The notes: generated from the letters alone by a model not told the origin. Counted from the first letter of the stretch, positions 15,069 through 28,674 are shown. The stretch is DNA of 56,692 nucleotides from Reclinomonas americana ATCC 50394 (GCA_048213135.1 PS015065.1:20863-77554); one strand, 5' to 3'. Numbers and translations are program-made.

Positions 15069-15365
15069 TGAAGTTGATTGAAATCAGGGTCACCGCCACC
15101 CGCGTCGCTGAAGTGGAATTTGCCAAACGGGGTAACCCGACCCGGATATTGTACTGCGCCACAGTCGTGGCTTCCGGGGCACTATCAGCCGTGGCATTCC
15201 ATGTCTGCTAGGCAACGTTCTTTCTCCATTACCCTAGAGTGCTTGCATTCATTTTTCGCGGATCCAGATTTTTTTTTGGTGTGGATCGGCAAACCAAGTG
15301 TTCATTCACCATCCGCGACGACTATTAACTACAATTACTTGTCTCGTCTCCGGCACCGCCAGCGC
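15069..15365. promoter_or_regulatory. Intergenic region between two same-strand genes
   Basis: It holds the presumed 3' flank of the secreted-protein gene and the promoter of GCN1, both on the minus strand. No clear TATA element or repeat was recognised. An A/T-rich run (nine T at 15270-15280 on the plus strand) is the only compositional landmark. Confidence 0.4.
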
Positions 15366-17483
<2,118 letters not shown>

Positions 17484-18116
17484 GTTTTATATCTCGACGG
17501 ACGCGGGATATCCGACCACGCTCGCTCGCGCCGATTCCGCAGCTGCAGTTTGTCCACATCGTCAACTGCGCAAAGCATTGTCTGTCCAGGCGTAAGTTAA
17601 ACTTCGTCAGCACGGTGGTTTCTCATCGTGAAAGCTGTGCCTGGCTTGACGACTGTGGTTATAGGCTCCGAACTTGCACAGTGTCCTTTGCGGAATGACA
17701 AGGGTTGCCAAAGTCTGCCAGCTTCTGGGGCATGCAGAGCTCGAGCGTTAACGCGTTGCGCATGCGTGAGCCGTTGCCACAAGGGACACGACATGCGCGC
17801 GCGAGAAGCATGTTGTGGACAGGAAAAGTCGTACGCGTGATGCCTAAATAAAATAATGGCGTGTCTGCAAGAGAAACCACGGTTCATGTTTCGTGATATC
17901 TCACTTCCTGGCACTCACTTGATGATGATCAGCGAGATATCCATGATATCCGCTCGCGCCGACTGCATTGTCCGCATTGTCCGCGTCTGTCCACTCATCA
18001 ACACACACACACACGCCTGTGTGAAGAGATTGCTTTGTCGTTTGAATTCGAGAAGAGAGTGTGCTTGTGTTTGTATGCAGGTCGCGTATAGTCAAAAGAG
18101 TCTCCCGCTTGCGGGC
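17484..18116. promoter_or_regulatory. Divergent promoter region with a shared sequence module
   Basis: About 630 bases between the secreted-protein gene (-) and GluRS (+). The module GATATCC...GCTCGCGCCGA occurs twice in the same plus-strand orientation: GATATCC 17507-17513 with GCTCGCGCCGA 17524-17534, and GATATCC 17945-17951 immediately followed by GCTCGCGCCGA 17952-17962. The second copy is preceded by another GATATCC (17936-17942). Each lies close to the start of one of the two genes. A regulatory role is inferred only from position and repetition. The GluRS 5' end may include part of 17860-18080. Confidence 0.45.
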
Positions 18117-18295
18117 ATGTTGGTGGTGCGCATGACGGGGCAAGAGGAGAGTGTGAGCTTTGTGCGTGATGTGAATGTGGAGCGCCCGGAGCTGCGCGAT
18201 GCCACTGGCCGGTGAGTGGAGGAGGAATGTGAGAGAAGAGAAAGAGAGAATGAGAGAGAGGAGACAAGTGCAATCACACTTGCATTGTTTTCACA

Positions 18296-18335
<40 letters not shown>

Positions 18336-20902
18336 AATAGAGAGACGAAAGAGAAAGAAAGAGAGCAGGAGAAAGAGAGAGACGAAAGAGAAAGAAAGAG
18401 AGCAGGAGAAAGAGAGAAACACTTTTGATTGAAACTCACACTCTCACGAACTCTCTTTCTCTCGCATACACACACACACACTCTCTCACACACACATACA
18501 CACACAGCTGTCTCTGCTCATTCTTTCTGGGGTGGGAGATGCATTGTATCACTATTTTGTTGTGATTGTCACATTTGAGCATCTCAGTCAGTGGCTCATT
18601 TGTTGTGATTGTGGGGAATGCAGTGTTCTTGCGCGTGGCGGATGCACCGTGGCGATTGCGCTTGCGCATGGCAGCTTCTTGGTCGACGGTCTGCGCCCGT
18701 ATGAGGTGAGGTTTGCGTGGCTTGATTTGGTCTCTCTCTCCTCTTGCTGTATCAGTGTGGCCGTGACGGATCCTTTGTTCTCATTGCTCTCACTCCGTTG
18801 TCGACCATTCGTTCTTCTTCTTCTCCTTTCCCTCTTGCCCTCCTCCCCGTGTTATCTACGCTGTCTCCATAACACGCACATTGACTGAGCCTTTGTTCTA
18901 ATTCCTTGGTCTTCGTTACTTCGTCTCCTTCATCTTCTCCCGCTCCCCTTGCTCAACGCTGTCTCCATCTTTGTCAGATTCGACCACGACTGACCATGCA
19001 TTGTCACTCCTTCGTCTTCGTTACTTAGTCTTCCTTTCTATCTCCTCTCGCTGTGTTGCCTCTTACCCTCCCCTGGGTCAACACTCTCTTCATCTTGTCA
19101 CACCCACACTCTGACTGATCCTTTGTTCTCACTCCTCGCACTCATTTGTCTTCCTTCTCCTGCTGTCTTGTCTGCCCTTGCCCTCTTCCTCAGTCGCCTT
19201 CTCTTCTTCTCCTTTGTCTTCCTTTACTATTGCATTTACGTGTTCTTCTCCCCTCGCTGGTTTGCCTCTTGCGCACCTTCCACTGTCATCCACGCTGTCT
19301 CAATCTTTGTCACATTCGCACTCTCATTGATCCCCTGCTCACTCGTTTGTCTTCCATTTCTTCTGCACCTTCATCTTCTCCTTCCCCTCTTCCTCCCTCT
19401 TGTCCCCCCCTCACCCTGCCCCTTCTCTCACTCCTTCCCCTCTTGCTCTCCTTCCCCTCACCCCTCTCCTTCCCCTCCCCTCCCCCACCCTCCCAGATCG
19501 AAGAATGGCTCGAGTTCGCCAACACCGAGTTCAGCCGCGAGGAGTCGCTGATGATGTCGGCCATTCGCTTCAACCACCAGCTGCAGTTCCGCACCTTTGT
19601 GGGCGGCGATGGCTCGCGTCTCACGCTGTTCGATTTGCTGGTGCTGCAAGTGCTGCGCAGTTGCGTCTTTTTCTTGTCTATGATCGGTGTTCACAACATC
19701 TCACCCGTCACACAAAACGCAGACAACCGCCTCACCATGGGGCTGGTGCGCCGCTTCGGCAACAGCCTGCCGCACTTTGCGCGCTGGTTCGAATCGATCG
19801 ACGCCATGCCGCTGGCCGTCGAGAGTTTCACCAACCTCGTGAAGATGTTGCGTTCTTATCCTCCACTCCCGCTTGTGCCTCGCCTCACCTCTCCTCTTCC
19901 GACAGCCTGAAGGGCCAGGGTGTGGTGCTGAAAAAGTCCGCGGACACCACCACGACGGCCGTGTCGGCTGCGCGTGCCGAGGAGGCTGGCGACGTGTCGC
20001 TGCCGAACGCTGAGATTGGCAAGGTTGTCACGCGTTTCCCCCCAGAGGCCTCTGGCTACATGCACATTGGGCACGCCAAGGCCGCGCTCATCAACAACTA
20101 CTTTGCCAAGAAGTACAAGGGACGCATGATTCTCCGCTTCGACGACACCAATCCCAGCAAGGAGAAGGTGAGGGAGACTATATGTGCGTGTGTGTGTGCT
20201 AAGAGAAAAATGTGAAATGCTCACAACTCTACACGAACAGGGCGAATTCGAGGAGGCCATTCGCGAGGATCTCGGCCGCCTGGAAATCATTCCCGATCAC
20301 ATTTCGCACACCAGCGATCACTTTGAGTTGATTCTTGGTCTGTGCGAGCGTCTGCTGCAGGAGGGCAAGGCCTACGTGGATGCGACGCCGGTGGCCGAGG
20401 TGAGAGGGAGGGAATGGGGTGGTAGAAGATTATGATGTCATTGCTGCCGTGGGATTGGTGTCGATCGTGCCCAGGTTTTCTGAAGTGCGCGCAAGTGTGA
20501 CTAACATGCTCTATCTCTTCCGCAGATGCGTGCCCAGCGCGACGCCGGTATCGAGAACGCCTACCGCTCGCAGCCGGTCGCCGAGAATCTGCGCCTGTGG
20601 ACCGAGATGCAAAAGGCCTCGGAGGAGGTGTGCAATACTGTGCGCGCTTGTGCATCTCGCCTCTCTGCAAGTCACTAACGCACTCCTTCTCGCACACAGG
20701 GTCTCAAGTGCTGCGTGCGCATGAAGATCTCGATGACGGTGCCGAACAAGGCGCTGCGTGATCCTGTGATGTACCGCTGCAACTTGACGCCGCACATGCA
20801 CACGGGCGAGCGCTACAAGGTGTACCCGACCTACGATTTTGCCTGCCCCATTGTCGACTCGTACGAGGGTGTGACGCACGCTCTGCGCACGAGGTGAGCA
20901 GC

Positions 20903-20937
<35 letters not shown>

Positions 20938-22765
20938 GAGTGGGTGAGTGAGAGAGGGAGAGAACGCAAAAGTGTTGCTTTGCGATGGCATCATGCTGAC
21001 GAAGGTCGTGCGCAGCGAGTACTCGGATCGCGACCCGATCTACTACTGGGTCATTGAAGCTCTCGGCATCCGCAAGCCGATTTTGTGGGAGTTCAGGTTT
21101 GTCGATGAGCGGCGATGCGTTCCAACCACCCACATCTCGTCGCTAACGCCCCTGTGAACCACTGCAGCCGCCTGAATTTCGTCCGCACTGTCATGTCGAA
21201 GCGTAAGCTGCAGTGGTTTGTCGACGAGCACATTGTCGACGGCTGGAACGATCCGCGCTTCCCGACTGTCCAGGGTGCGTCATTTGTGTGTGTGTCGCAG
21301 TGTGTTGTTGGTAAGTAGCGACTGACGCGTGTGTGCAAACAGGCCTGCTGCGCCGCGGTCTCACGGTGCCGGCACTCCGCGACTTTGTGCTGGTGGCACA
21401 GGGCGCCTCCAAGGTTTGTCACACAAAAGGTGCATGCCGTGTGTTTTTTCTGTTATGCTCACACTTTCTGCTCTTTGTTGTCGCACAGAACACCAACCTC
21501 ATGCGGTGCGTCCTTAAACCTCGTCTCTTTGAAACTGTTCTCCCGTGCATCGCCTCACCGCTTATCCTCTTGCGCGCAGCTGGGAGAAACTGTGGACCTT
21601 CAACAAGCAGGCCATTGACCCGATTGTGCCGCGTCACACGGCCGTCGCACGCGACGCCAAGGTGGCACTGGTGCTGTCGGATGTCCCGCAGGCCGTGGTC
21701 ATCAAGGACGTGCCGCGCCACAAGAAGAACCCGTCGCTCGGCAACAAGCGCACCGCCTACTGCAACCGTGTGTGGCTCGATCGTGCTGATGCCGACAACC
21801 TGCAGAATGGCGAGGAGGTCACGCTGATGGTGAGTGGATTGAAAGGGAATGGGGTTGGCTGTGCATCCGTGCTGTTTTATTTCTTGCTATTGTTCTTCTT
21901 GTTCGTGTTCTTGTTCCTTCTTCTTCCTCTCCTCCTCCTCACTCTTCTTCTTGTGCCTCATCACCGTAATCTTCTGTTTTTCCCGCCCTCCTCCTCCTCT
22001 TCTGCCTCTTCTTCTTCTTCGTCCTCCTTCTCTCCTCTTCGTCTTCTCCTTCATCTTCTTCTTGTTCTCCTCCCTATTCCTCCACTTTCTGCTTTTCTCC
22101 TTCTCATCTTTCCTCTTCCTCCTTCTCGCCCTCTCCACCTCCTCTTATTGTCCTCCCACTTCCTCCTCACTCTTCTTCTTGTTCCTGATCACCATAATCT
22201 TCTCCTTCTCCTTCCTCTTCTCCTTCCTGTTCCCCACCATCTCATCTCCTCCCTTCCACAGGACTGGGGCAACGCCGTGATCGACCTCATTGTGCGCGAC
22301 GACGCTGGCCAAATCAGCGAGCTGCACGGCCACTTGCACCTGGAGGGCGACGTCAAGATCACCAAGTGGAAGCTGACGTGGCTGGCCGACGTGCCGGATC
22401 TGGTGCCGGCCACCCTCGTCTCCTACGACCACATTATCACGGCCGACAGCATCCCGCCGGATGAGGACTTTGAGAAGTTTGTGAACCGCAACAGCCGCAC
22501 CGAGCTCGCCGCCCTGTGCGACGCCAACACGCGCGAGCTTCGTCACGGCGAGCGCCTGCAGCTCGAACGCCGCGGCTTCTTCATTGTCGATCGCGCCGCG
22601 GGCGAGGGCGGTCTCGTGCTGGTCGAGATCCCCGACGGCCGCCTGGCGAAGGGTGAGGAGGCGCGCCCGTCTGCTGGCTCCGCCGCCGATGCTCGTCCGT
22701 CGCGCAAGGAGCTGAAGCGTCAGGCGCACAAGGCCGGTGAGGGTGGCAAGAAGGTCGGAAAGTGA
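18117..22765 (+). CDS. Glutamyl-tRNA synthetase, cytosolic (class Ic, eukaryotic/archaeal type)
   Basis: Charges tRNA-Glu with glutamate in the cytosol. Exons: 18117-18211, 18624-18705, 19497-19659, 19723-19846, 19906-20167, 20241-20399, 20526-20627, 20700-20893, 21016-21096, 21168-21274, 21343-21413, 21489-21505, 21580-21829, 22262-22765; total 2211 nt, 736 aa, phases closed, TGA stop. The N-terminal about 200 residues look like the GST-like domain seen in yeast Gus1. The catalytic core follows: [20 protein letters not shown] (HIGH motif), [31 protein letters not shown], and MSKRKL as the KMSKS-equivalent. The C-terminal anticodon-binding beta-barrels include VTLMDWGN and [13 protein letters not shown], and the end is Lys/Gly-rich. 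There is no fused prolyl-tRNA synthetase half. The start is uncertain: an acceptor at 18079-18080 could add 12 residues and an upstream exon. Two donors (19660, 19847) are GTTGCG; the 17-nt exon at 21489 is unusually small. Confidence 0.95.
18706..19496 (+). repeat. Long pyrimidine-rich intron of GluRS with degenerate tandem repeats
   Basis: This 791-base intron is far longer than the typical 60 bases here. Phrases like CTTTGTTCTCACTCCT, GTCTTCGTTACTT and AACGCTGTCTCCATCTTTGTCA recur roughly every 110-130 bases with many substitutions. It ends in a long C/T run before the acceptor CAG at 19494-19496. No coding signal was found. Confidence 0.7.
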
Positions 22766-22871
22766 GAGAAGAGAGATGGAGAGAGAAAGAGAGAATGAAG
22801 TCACATTGTCCGTCGTCGCGTCTACAGTAGTTTTGCTCTCACTCACTCACTCCCACACTCACGCCGACGCG

Positions 22872-23478
22872 ATGGAAAGTGCGCAGCTCCTCTCTGCAGC
22901 GCTGACGCGTGACAAGCAGAATGGAGATGGTTTGTTTGCTGCGAAAGTTCATGTTGACCGAGCTGCATTCTCACTTGTTGCTTCCGCGGCTTCTGCAGGG
23001 CCCAATGGTAACATGGTGACTGTGAGCTCCCTCCCTCTGTGTCGAACCCGGCAGTTGCTCTCATCGTGCCTGTCTTCCACAGATTGGCAAGATTGCAATG
23101 GAGGACCTCTTTGCCGACCGCTGCACTGGCGAGGAAATCCTGTACGCTCTGCGCGAGACGGCGAAGGATCCGCCAAAGCCAGGCGCACCAAGCCACGGTG
23201 CATTCATTGAACACCGTACGTCGTTCTCCTCAGCTGCTCACACACGCGCCTGCTGTCCAGAAGTCGCCATGTGGCACTACAGGCGATGGGCCGCGCAGTC
23301 CGCCATGGAAGTTGCATTGCGCCGCCTCTCCGCACAAGGCGACAGCGACGAAGAGTACGCAGTCGGTGGCGAGGAGCACCTCGGTCCATTTCGTCACACC
23401 ATCGCGCAGCAACACGAGGCACTCGAGTGGCTCGCAACGGAGGAGGAGTGGAACCGCACGCGAAGAAGCTCACCTTGA
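22872..23478 (+). CDS. Small soluble protein of unknown family, 166 aa
   Basis: Three exons: 22872-23021, 23083-23215 and 23261-23478; 501 nt, phases closed, TGA stop. The start MESAQLLSAALTRDKQNGDG is the first in-frame ATG after the GluRS gene. The product has no signal peptide or membrane segment. It contains an N-terminal helical/charged part, GNMVTIGKIAMEDLFADR, a helix-rich middle (MWHYRRWAAQSAMEVALRRL) and an acidic C-terminal third ending TRRSSP. I do not recognise the family; a metal-binding or enzyme motif is not evident. It lies between GluRS (107 bases upstream) and uridine kinase (206 bases downstream), all on the plus strand, which in a eukaryote need not imply joint function. 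Confidence 0.68.
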
Positions 23479-23684
23479 CATCCAAAAGGTTTCTGCAGTT
23501 GGTGCTCACTCAATCATGCAGCTGTATTGGCTGGACTTGACAGCTGCTGCTTGTTTGTTGGTGAATGAATGGTTGTTGTTGTTGTTGATGCCACACACCG
23601 AGCAGCAACTGATGCGTTTCTCATCTCATGTAAACAGCAGTGCGAATTGGTTGCCTTTTTGCCCAATCGTCTCTCTCTGTCTCA

Positions 23685-23931
23685 ATGAGCTCTCCTCGTG
23701 ACGCCTTCTTCCAACGCTCCCCTCTGATGCGTGCTGGCTCTGCGCCGTGCATTACACGAGCAGGAGGCGCAGGAGGCGCGAGTGGGAGTGGAGTGCACGC
23801 ACTGTTGGAGGAGGACCCGATGGGGATGTTGCCACCGGCGGCTATGGGTGGAAGAGAGGTGAGAGAGAGGGAGAGGGAGAAGGAGGGAGGGAGAAGGAGA
23901 GAGGAGAGAGAGAGGTGCACACACACATTCG

Positions 23932-23967
<36 letters not shown>

Positions 23968-25165
23968 GTGTGTATGTGTGTTTCTCCCTCACACGCACTC
24001 ACTTACACACACACGCACACATGCACTACTACATTCACTGCATTCATTCGCTCATTCACTCCTCTTGTCTTTTCTCTCTCTCTCTCTCTCTCTCACTCCC
24101 ACTCACACTCACACTTACGATCCCACAGACATTCATCATTGGTGTTGCTGGCGGCACTGCGAGTGGCAAGACGACTGTGTGTCGCAAGGTGCGTCTCTCC
24201 CACCCTCCCACCCTTCCTCTCTCTCTCCTCCACTCAAGAGAGTGCACATACACAGATCATTCAAAAGCTGGCAAACCGACGAGTGGTGATGATCACACTC
24301 GACAACTTCTACAAGCCGCTTTCGGCCGAGGAGCACGAGGCGGCAGTGAATCAGGCGTACAACTTTGATCATCCCGATGGTGAGGGGCGCAGTCTCCTTT
24401 CTCGCCAGCTCGTCTTCCTCTTCTTCTCACCCCCGTGCGCCAGCCTTTGACTGGGAGCTCATCCGGGAGACGCTGTTGACTCTCAAGTCCGGCAAGCCCG
24501 TGTCGTATCCCGAGTATGACTTTGTCACGCACGGCCACAAGAGCGCCATGCATGAGATTCCCGCGTGCGATGTAATCCTCTTCGAAGTCGGGTTGATTGC
24601 CTCTCTTTCGCCTGCTGCGTGTTCTCCGTTTGTGACTTGTGGCGTGTGGCGCGTGCAGGGTATCATGGCGCTGTATGACGAGCAGGTGCGCAACATGATG
24701 GACATGCAGATTTTTGTGGACACGGACCCTGATTTGCGACTGTCGCGAAGAGGTGCGTGTGTACGTATATGCCTTCTCTATCGCTTCCGGTGCCTAAAGT
24801 CGTTGGTACAGTGCGGCGTGACATTTCGGAGCGCGGGCGCGACTTGGAGCAGGTGCTGACGCAGTATGAGAAGACCGTGAAGCCCATGTACGAGACCTAC
24901 GTCGAGCCAGTTGCGTGCTGACCGGCGATCCCACAAGCGCATGGAATTACTAATGCGTGCGTCTGTGTGTGCAGACAAAACGGTACGCCGACATTATCAT
25001 TCCTCGCGGTGGCGACAATGTCAGTTGCGTGACCCCACGATGACCGCAGTTCGCTCTTGGCTGTCGACTGACTCCCTTGCAGTTGCCATCGACTTGATCG
25101 TCAAGCACATCACGCTGCTCTTGCAAGAGTTCGAGCAGGGCAGTCTACGTCGGATGCGTTACTGA
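23685..25165 (+). CDS. Uridine/cytidine kinase
   Basis: Phosphorylates uridine and cytidine to UMP/CMP in the pyrimidine salvage pathway. Eight exons: 23685-23858, 24129-24188, 24256-24379, 24444-24586, 24659-24752, 24812-24909, 24975-25023, 25083-25165; 825 nt, 274 aa, phases closed, TGA stop. After a variable Ser/Gly/Ala-rich N-terminal extension of about 58 residues come the Walker A motif GVAGGTASGKTT, the substrate-binding DNFYKPLS, the YNFDHPDAFDW segment, the conserved YPEYDFVTHGHK, DVILFEGIMALYD (Walker B-like), and RRDISERGRDLEQVL (lid) followed by YADIIIPRGGDN. All are standard for eukaryotic UCK proteins, and the length is usual. Two donors (24910 and 25024) are GTTGCG; the donor at 24587 (GTCGGG) is also unusual. 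The 270-base first intron is full of (CT)n and (CA)n. Confidence 0.95.
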
Positions 25166-25415
25166 GAGAGCAGAGTGAGCAGCGTGGGCAAGTGAAACGA
25201 CGATAGATTTGATACACTGCATGCCTCCGCGATGCACATTCACCGCGTTTCCGTAGCCACCCTTCTGACCCCCAAAACCTGACGTCACCGCAATTGTGTG
25301 CCAAAACTGTATCTGGATTCCCGACACACATTGATTCGAATCTTTGTTGTTGTTGTTGTTGTGAGCGCAGAGCAGAAGGAAGCAAAAGAGAGAGCAGACA
25401 GAAGGAGAGAAGAAG
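25166..25415. promoter_or_regulatory. Intergenic spacer upstream of the Trx-UFD1 gene
   Basis: A 250-base spacer with a (TTG)n run near 25345-25361 and an A/G-rich 5' leader (25370-25415). No recognised promoter element. Confidence 0.4.
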
Positions 25416-26581
25416 ATGCCTCGCGAGATCGTGGAAAGTGAATTCGACGAGTACGTCCGTCGCAATCGACAAGTTGCGTCACACACACTCATCCCGCACA
25501 GCATCTTGTGAGTGCACCACTCACACACACACACAGGGCAAAGGCATTCTTGTGGTGGAGTGGTTTGCTGCTTGGCAGTTGCGTCATCCCCCCCTCTCTT
25601 CACTCCCTGCTGCGTCTCACACACCCTCCAACACACACAGTGAACCGTGTCGGAAGATTGAGAGCTCACTGGTGAGCGAAAACACGCGCCTCTCTCTGTT
25701 GTCGCACACACACAGTCACTCACTCCTCCACAGGATCAACTGAGCCGCGACTTTACCGATGTCACCATTGTCAAGGTGTGTGATCACAGACGCAGCAAGA
25801 GTGATGACACTGACTGATCATTCATTGCACTCTCTCAGATCGACGTGGATCGCTTCCACGACATCTCCGCGCGAAATGGTGTCTCCGCAGTGCCTTGGTG
25901 TGTGTGTTATATGTGGTCTTATGTGCGAGTACAACGATCTGTGTCTGAGTTGTCGCGCGCTCTTCCAGCTTCTTCATCTACCGTCGCGGGCAGAAGGTGC
26001 ATCTGATTCGCGGAGCCAAGGTACGCTGTCGTCGGTTGCTCTATGTCTCTTTCCTGTCGTTGTCTGTTGGCGGGAACTCCGTGTTGGCGAGAGAGATAGT
26101 GCTCGATCTTGCCCTTCTTCGATCTCGCAGACCTTCCAGGTGGTTCTGCGTCTCCTCTTCTCGCTCCTCATCCACCTTGTGGTGCAGCTCGCTTGTCGTT
26201 CATTTTGTCTGCTGTCAACCTCCCTACTCGTCCAGTTTGCGCTGCTGCTCTCCTTCTCTTTTCCGCCCTTCTGTCAATCTCCGAGACCTTCCAGTTGGTT
26301 CTGCGCCTCCTTTCTGTCAACCTTTTCTTTCTCGCTGTTCTTCCGCCTTCGTTGTGTTGCGGCACTCCTCTTGCCATCCACCTTGCCTTTTTGCTGTTGT
26401 TCTCACTTCGTGCTCTCTCTCTCTCTCTCTCTCTCNNNNNNNNNNNNNNNNNNNNNNNNNNNNNNNNNNNNNNNNNNNNNNNNNNNNNNNNNNNNNNNNN
26501 NNNNNNNNNNNNNNNNNNNNNNNNNNNNNNNNNNNNNNNNNNNNNNNNNNNNNNNNNNNNNNNNNNCGTCTCTCTCTCTCT

Positions 26582-26622
<41 letters not shown>

Positions 26623-26647
26623 GTCGTTCGTTCGTTCTTCTCTTCGT

Positions 26648-26694
<47 letters not shown>

Positions 26695-28587
26695 AGGTCG
26701 CCGATCTGGCTCGTGCGATTCGCGCCATTCAACAGCAGGCCGAGCAGCACCAGCCGGAACATCAGTCCAGTTGCGTGACGCATCTCCTTGTCTATGTGGT
26801 TACGTTGCGCAGTAGCTGATTCGTTGTGCAGATGCGCTGACGGAGGACGAGCTGCGGCACATGACGGTGGGTGCACTGAAGGCGCGCTTGCGCCAGCTGG
26901 GAGCACAGCCTGACGAGATCGACGCGTGTGTGGAAAAGCTGCGTTTTCCACGTGCGGTCACACGCAGGGGTGCTGAGTTGCTGACCGTCGACCCGTGTGC
27001 AGGAGCGAGCTTGTGGCTCTCGCAATGCGCTACCAGGCGCGGTCGGCACCGCAGAGGACGTCGGTTCCGCCGCGGTTGCCACGCGGTGTCATGGTCGGTG
27101 AATGGTTTGTCGGCCTGTCGCCTGACGATGAGGGACCGCGTGAGGTGTTTGAGGCACATTTGCGCGCCATGGACTGGTCGTTCACCGACCGACCAGACAA
27201 TAATCACACGGGCAAGAGTGCGTGGCTGTGTTTGTGTGCGTACGCGTGCTGCCTGCGCCGTGTGCTGATTTCACTCTGTGGTGCACAGTTTCTCTCCCGC
27301 GCTCCGCTCTTGCACGAATCAGTGCGTCGCCCGCTCTCGTGTTCTCTCTCTGTCCAGTTGTGTCATGGTGTTGCGGCTGACGTAGTCCCACCCCCTTTTC
27401 TGCAGCACACATGAATGTTCCGTATCCGCTGGCGTTTCAAGTTCGCAATCCCGAGTCGCCAGTGGTCACGCATGCCGGAGCGCCGGAATGGGATGCACCA
27501 GAGGGTGCGGTCGTGCTGCCACACTGGGTACGAAGCGACCGCACAGCTGACGGTGTGGTACACTGGCACTCACGTTGCGTTGCGTCGCGCAGATGATGAG
27601 CAGGCTCCATTTGACGCCCGGTGACGCGGTGCACCTGATGACCGTTCCAGTGCCGCGCGGCAAGCGGGCGCGAATACAGGGGCACACCTCGGCGTACGCC
27701 AAGCTCGGCGTCGACTTTGAGAGTGTGTGCGTTGAGCTCATGCACTGTGCGCTGTAGTTGTCGTGTGCCAGACACATGCTAATCAACGATGACATGCAGG
27801 TTGTCGGCCAAGATGCAGGATTATTTGGTGCTCACTGCCGGTGACCAGCTGGTGCGTGGTTGTGACGCGAAAGTAAGTGTCTTCGAGTGACCGCTGACTC
27901 GTCATCCCTCTCTCTCTCTCCTCTCTTTCCATGCAGGCCATTGATGCTGGTGACGGTGAACTGGTGCCGTTTACAGTGCTGGCAGTGCGTCACATGTGTT
28001 GTTGTCATTTGTGCAGTCGGTGCGCGTGATCTAACAGTGTGGAGCGTTGCAGGTCGAGTCGGAGGAAGGCACAACAGACGTCATTAGTACGCTGGATGTG
28101 GATCTGCATCTGGATATTGCACCGCCGCTGGACACGGTACCGTCGCCGCTGGCAAATCAACCAATCGGTGAGTGCGACGACAGAGCAGCTGCGCGTGCAG
28201 TGAGGGTTTATCGACTTGCGGCTCACTCGCGCATTCACCCGCCAGAGTCACCCATGACTACCGCCGACGGCAGCGAGGACCCCCTGTTCGTCTCCGCCAC
28301 CGGCTTCTCGTTCTTCACGCCGGTCGACGCGCTCTTGCTGCGCCCACCGCAGGACACGAGTGGCACCGATGTCTCCATGTCGGAACCGCCACCCCCGCCC
28401 CCAGACTCGCGATTTGTGGTGAGTTTCTCTTTCTTCCTCGCAGCGGCTAGCTCTTCTGTTCTTTTTTGTTCGTGCGACCCACTCCCGCCGTGGTGCTGGT
28501 TGTGTGCAGCAATTGCCGCGCGGGTTCCAGGCATTTACCGGCACCTCACGAAAGTTGTCGGGATCGCAGCCGGCGGTGACACGATGA
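25416..28587 (+). CDS. Fusion protein: thioredoxin-like domain, SAP-like segment, UFD1 domain (479 aa)
   Basis: Seventeen exons: 25416-25472, 25537-25577, 25641-25671, 25734-25775, 25839-25897, 25969-26020, 26697-26769, 26832-26925, 27003-27217, 27289-27321, 27406-27527, 27593-27726, 27800-27872, 27937-27984, 28053-28167, 28246-28418, 28510-28587; 1440 nt with every phase closed, TGA stop. Residues 1 to about 115 form a thioredoxin-like fold: ILVVEWFAAW, active-site position WHEPCRKI (first Cys replaced by His33, Cys36 kept), IDVDRFHDI, cis-Pro GVSAVP, then FFIYRRG. Next is a short SAP/ARMET-like helix pair (MTVGALKARLRQLG). From about residue 190 is a UFD1 domain: GKISLPRSALARI, NVPYPLAFQVRN, VVLPHW, DYLVLTAGDQLV; the C-terminus GFQAFTGTSRKLSG matches the UFD1 tail. 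UFD1 with Npl4 is the ubiquitin-binding adaptor of Cdc48/p97. One exon (27003-27217) bridges the SAP-like and UFD1 parts, so this is one gene. Introns at 25473, 25578 and 26770 use GTTGCG. The N run lies in the 676-base intron. Confidence 0.86.
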
Positions 28588-28674
28588 TAATAAGAAGGTG
28601 GACGAGGCGAGGAGAGGCAATACATCAATCATCATTGTCAATGTCAATGGAGACAATCGTACATTCATCGTTCC

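Noticed and set aside
17597-17914. Minus-strand frame of 105 codons in the divergent promoter region
   Set aside because: No signal peptide, domain or splice support. It lies between two well-placed gene starts and overlaps the repeated GATATCC modules nearby.
21849-22280. Long Ser/Leu/Phe-rich open frame in GluRS
   Set aside because: It is a read-through of the C/T-rich intron 21830-22261; conserved GluRS sequence (VTLM-DWGN) requires that intron to be removed.
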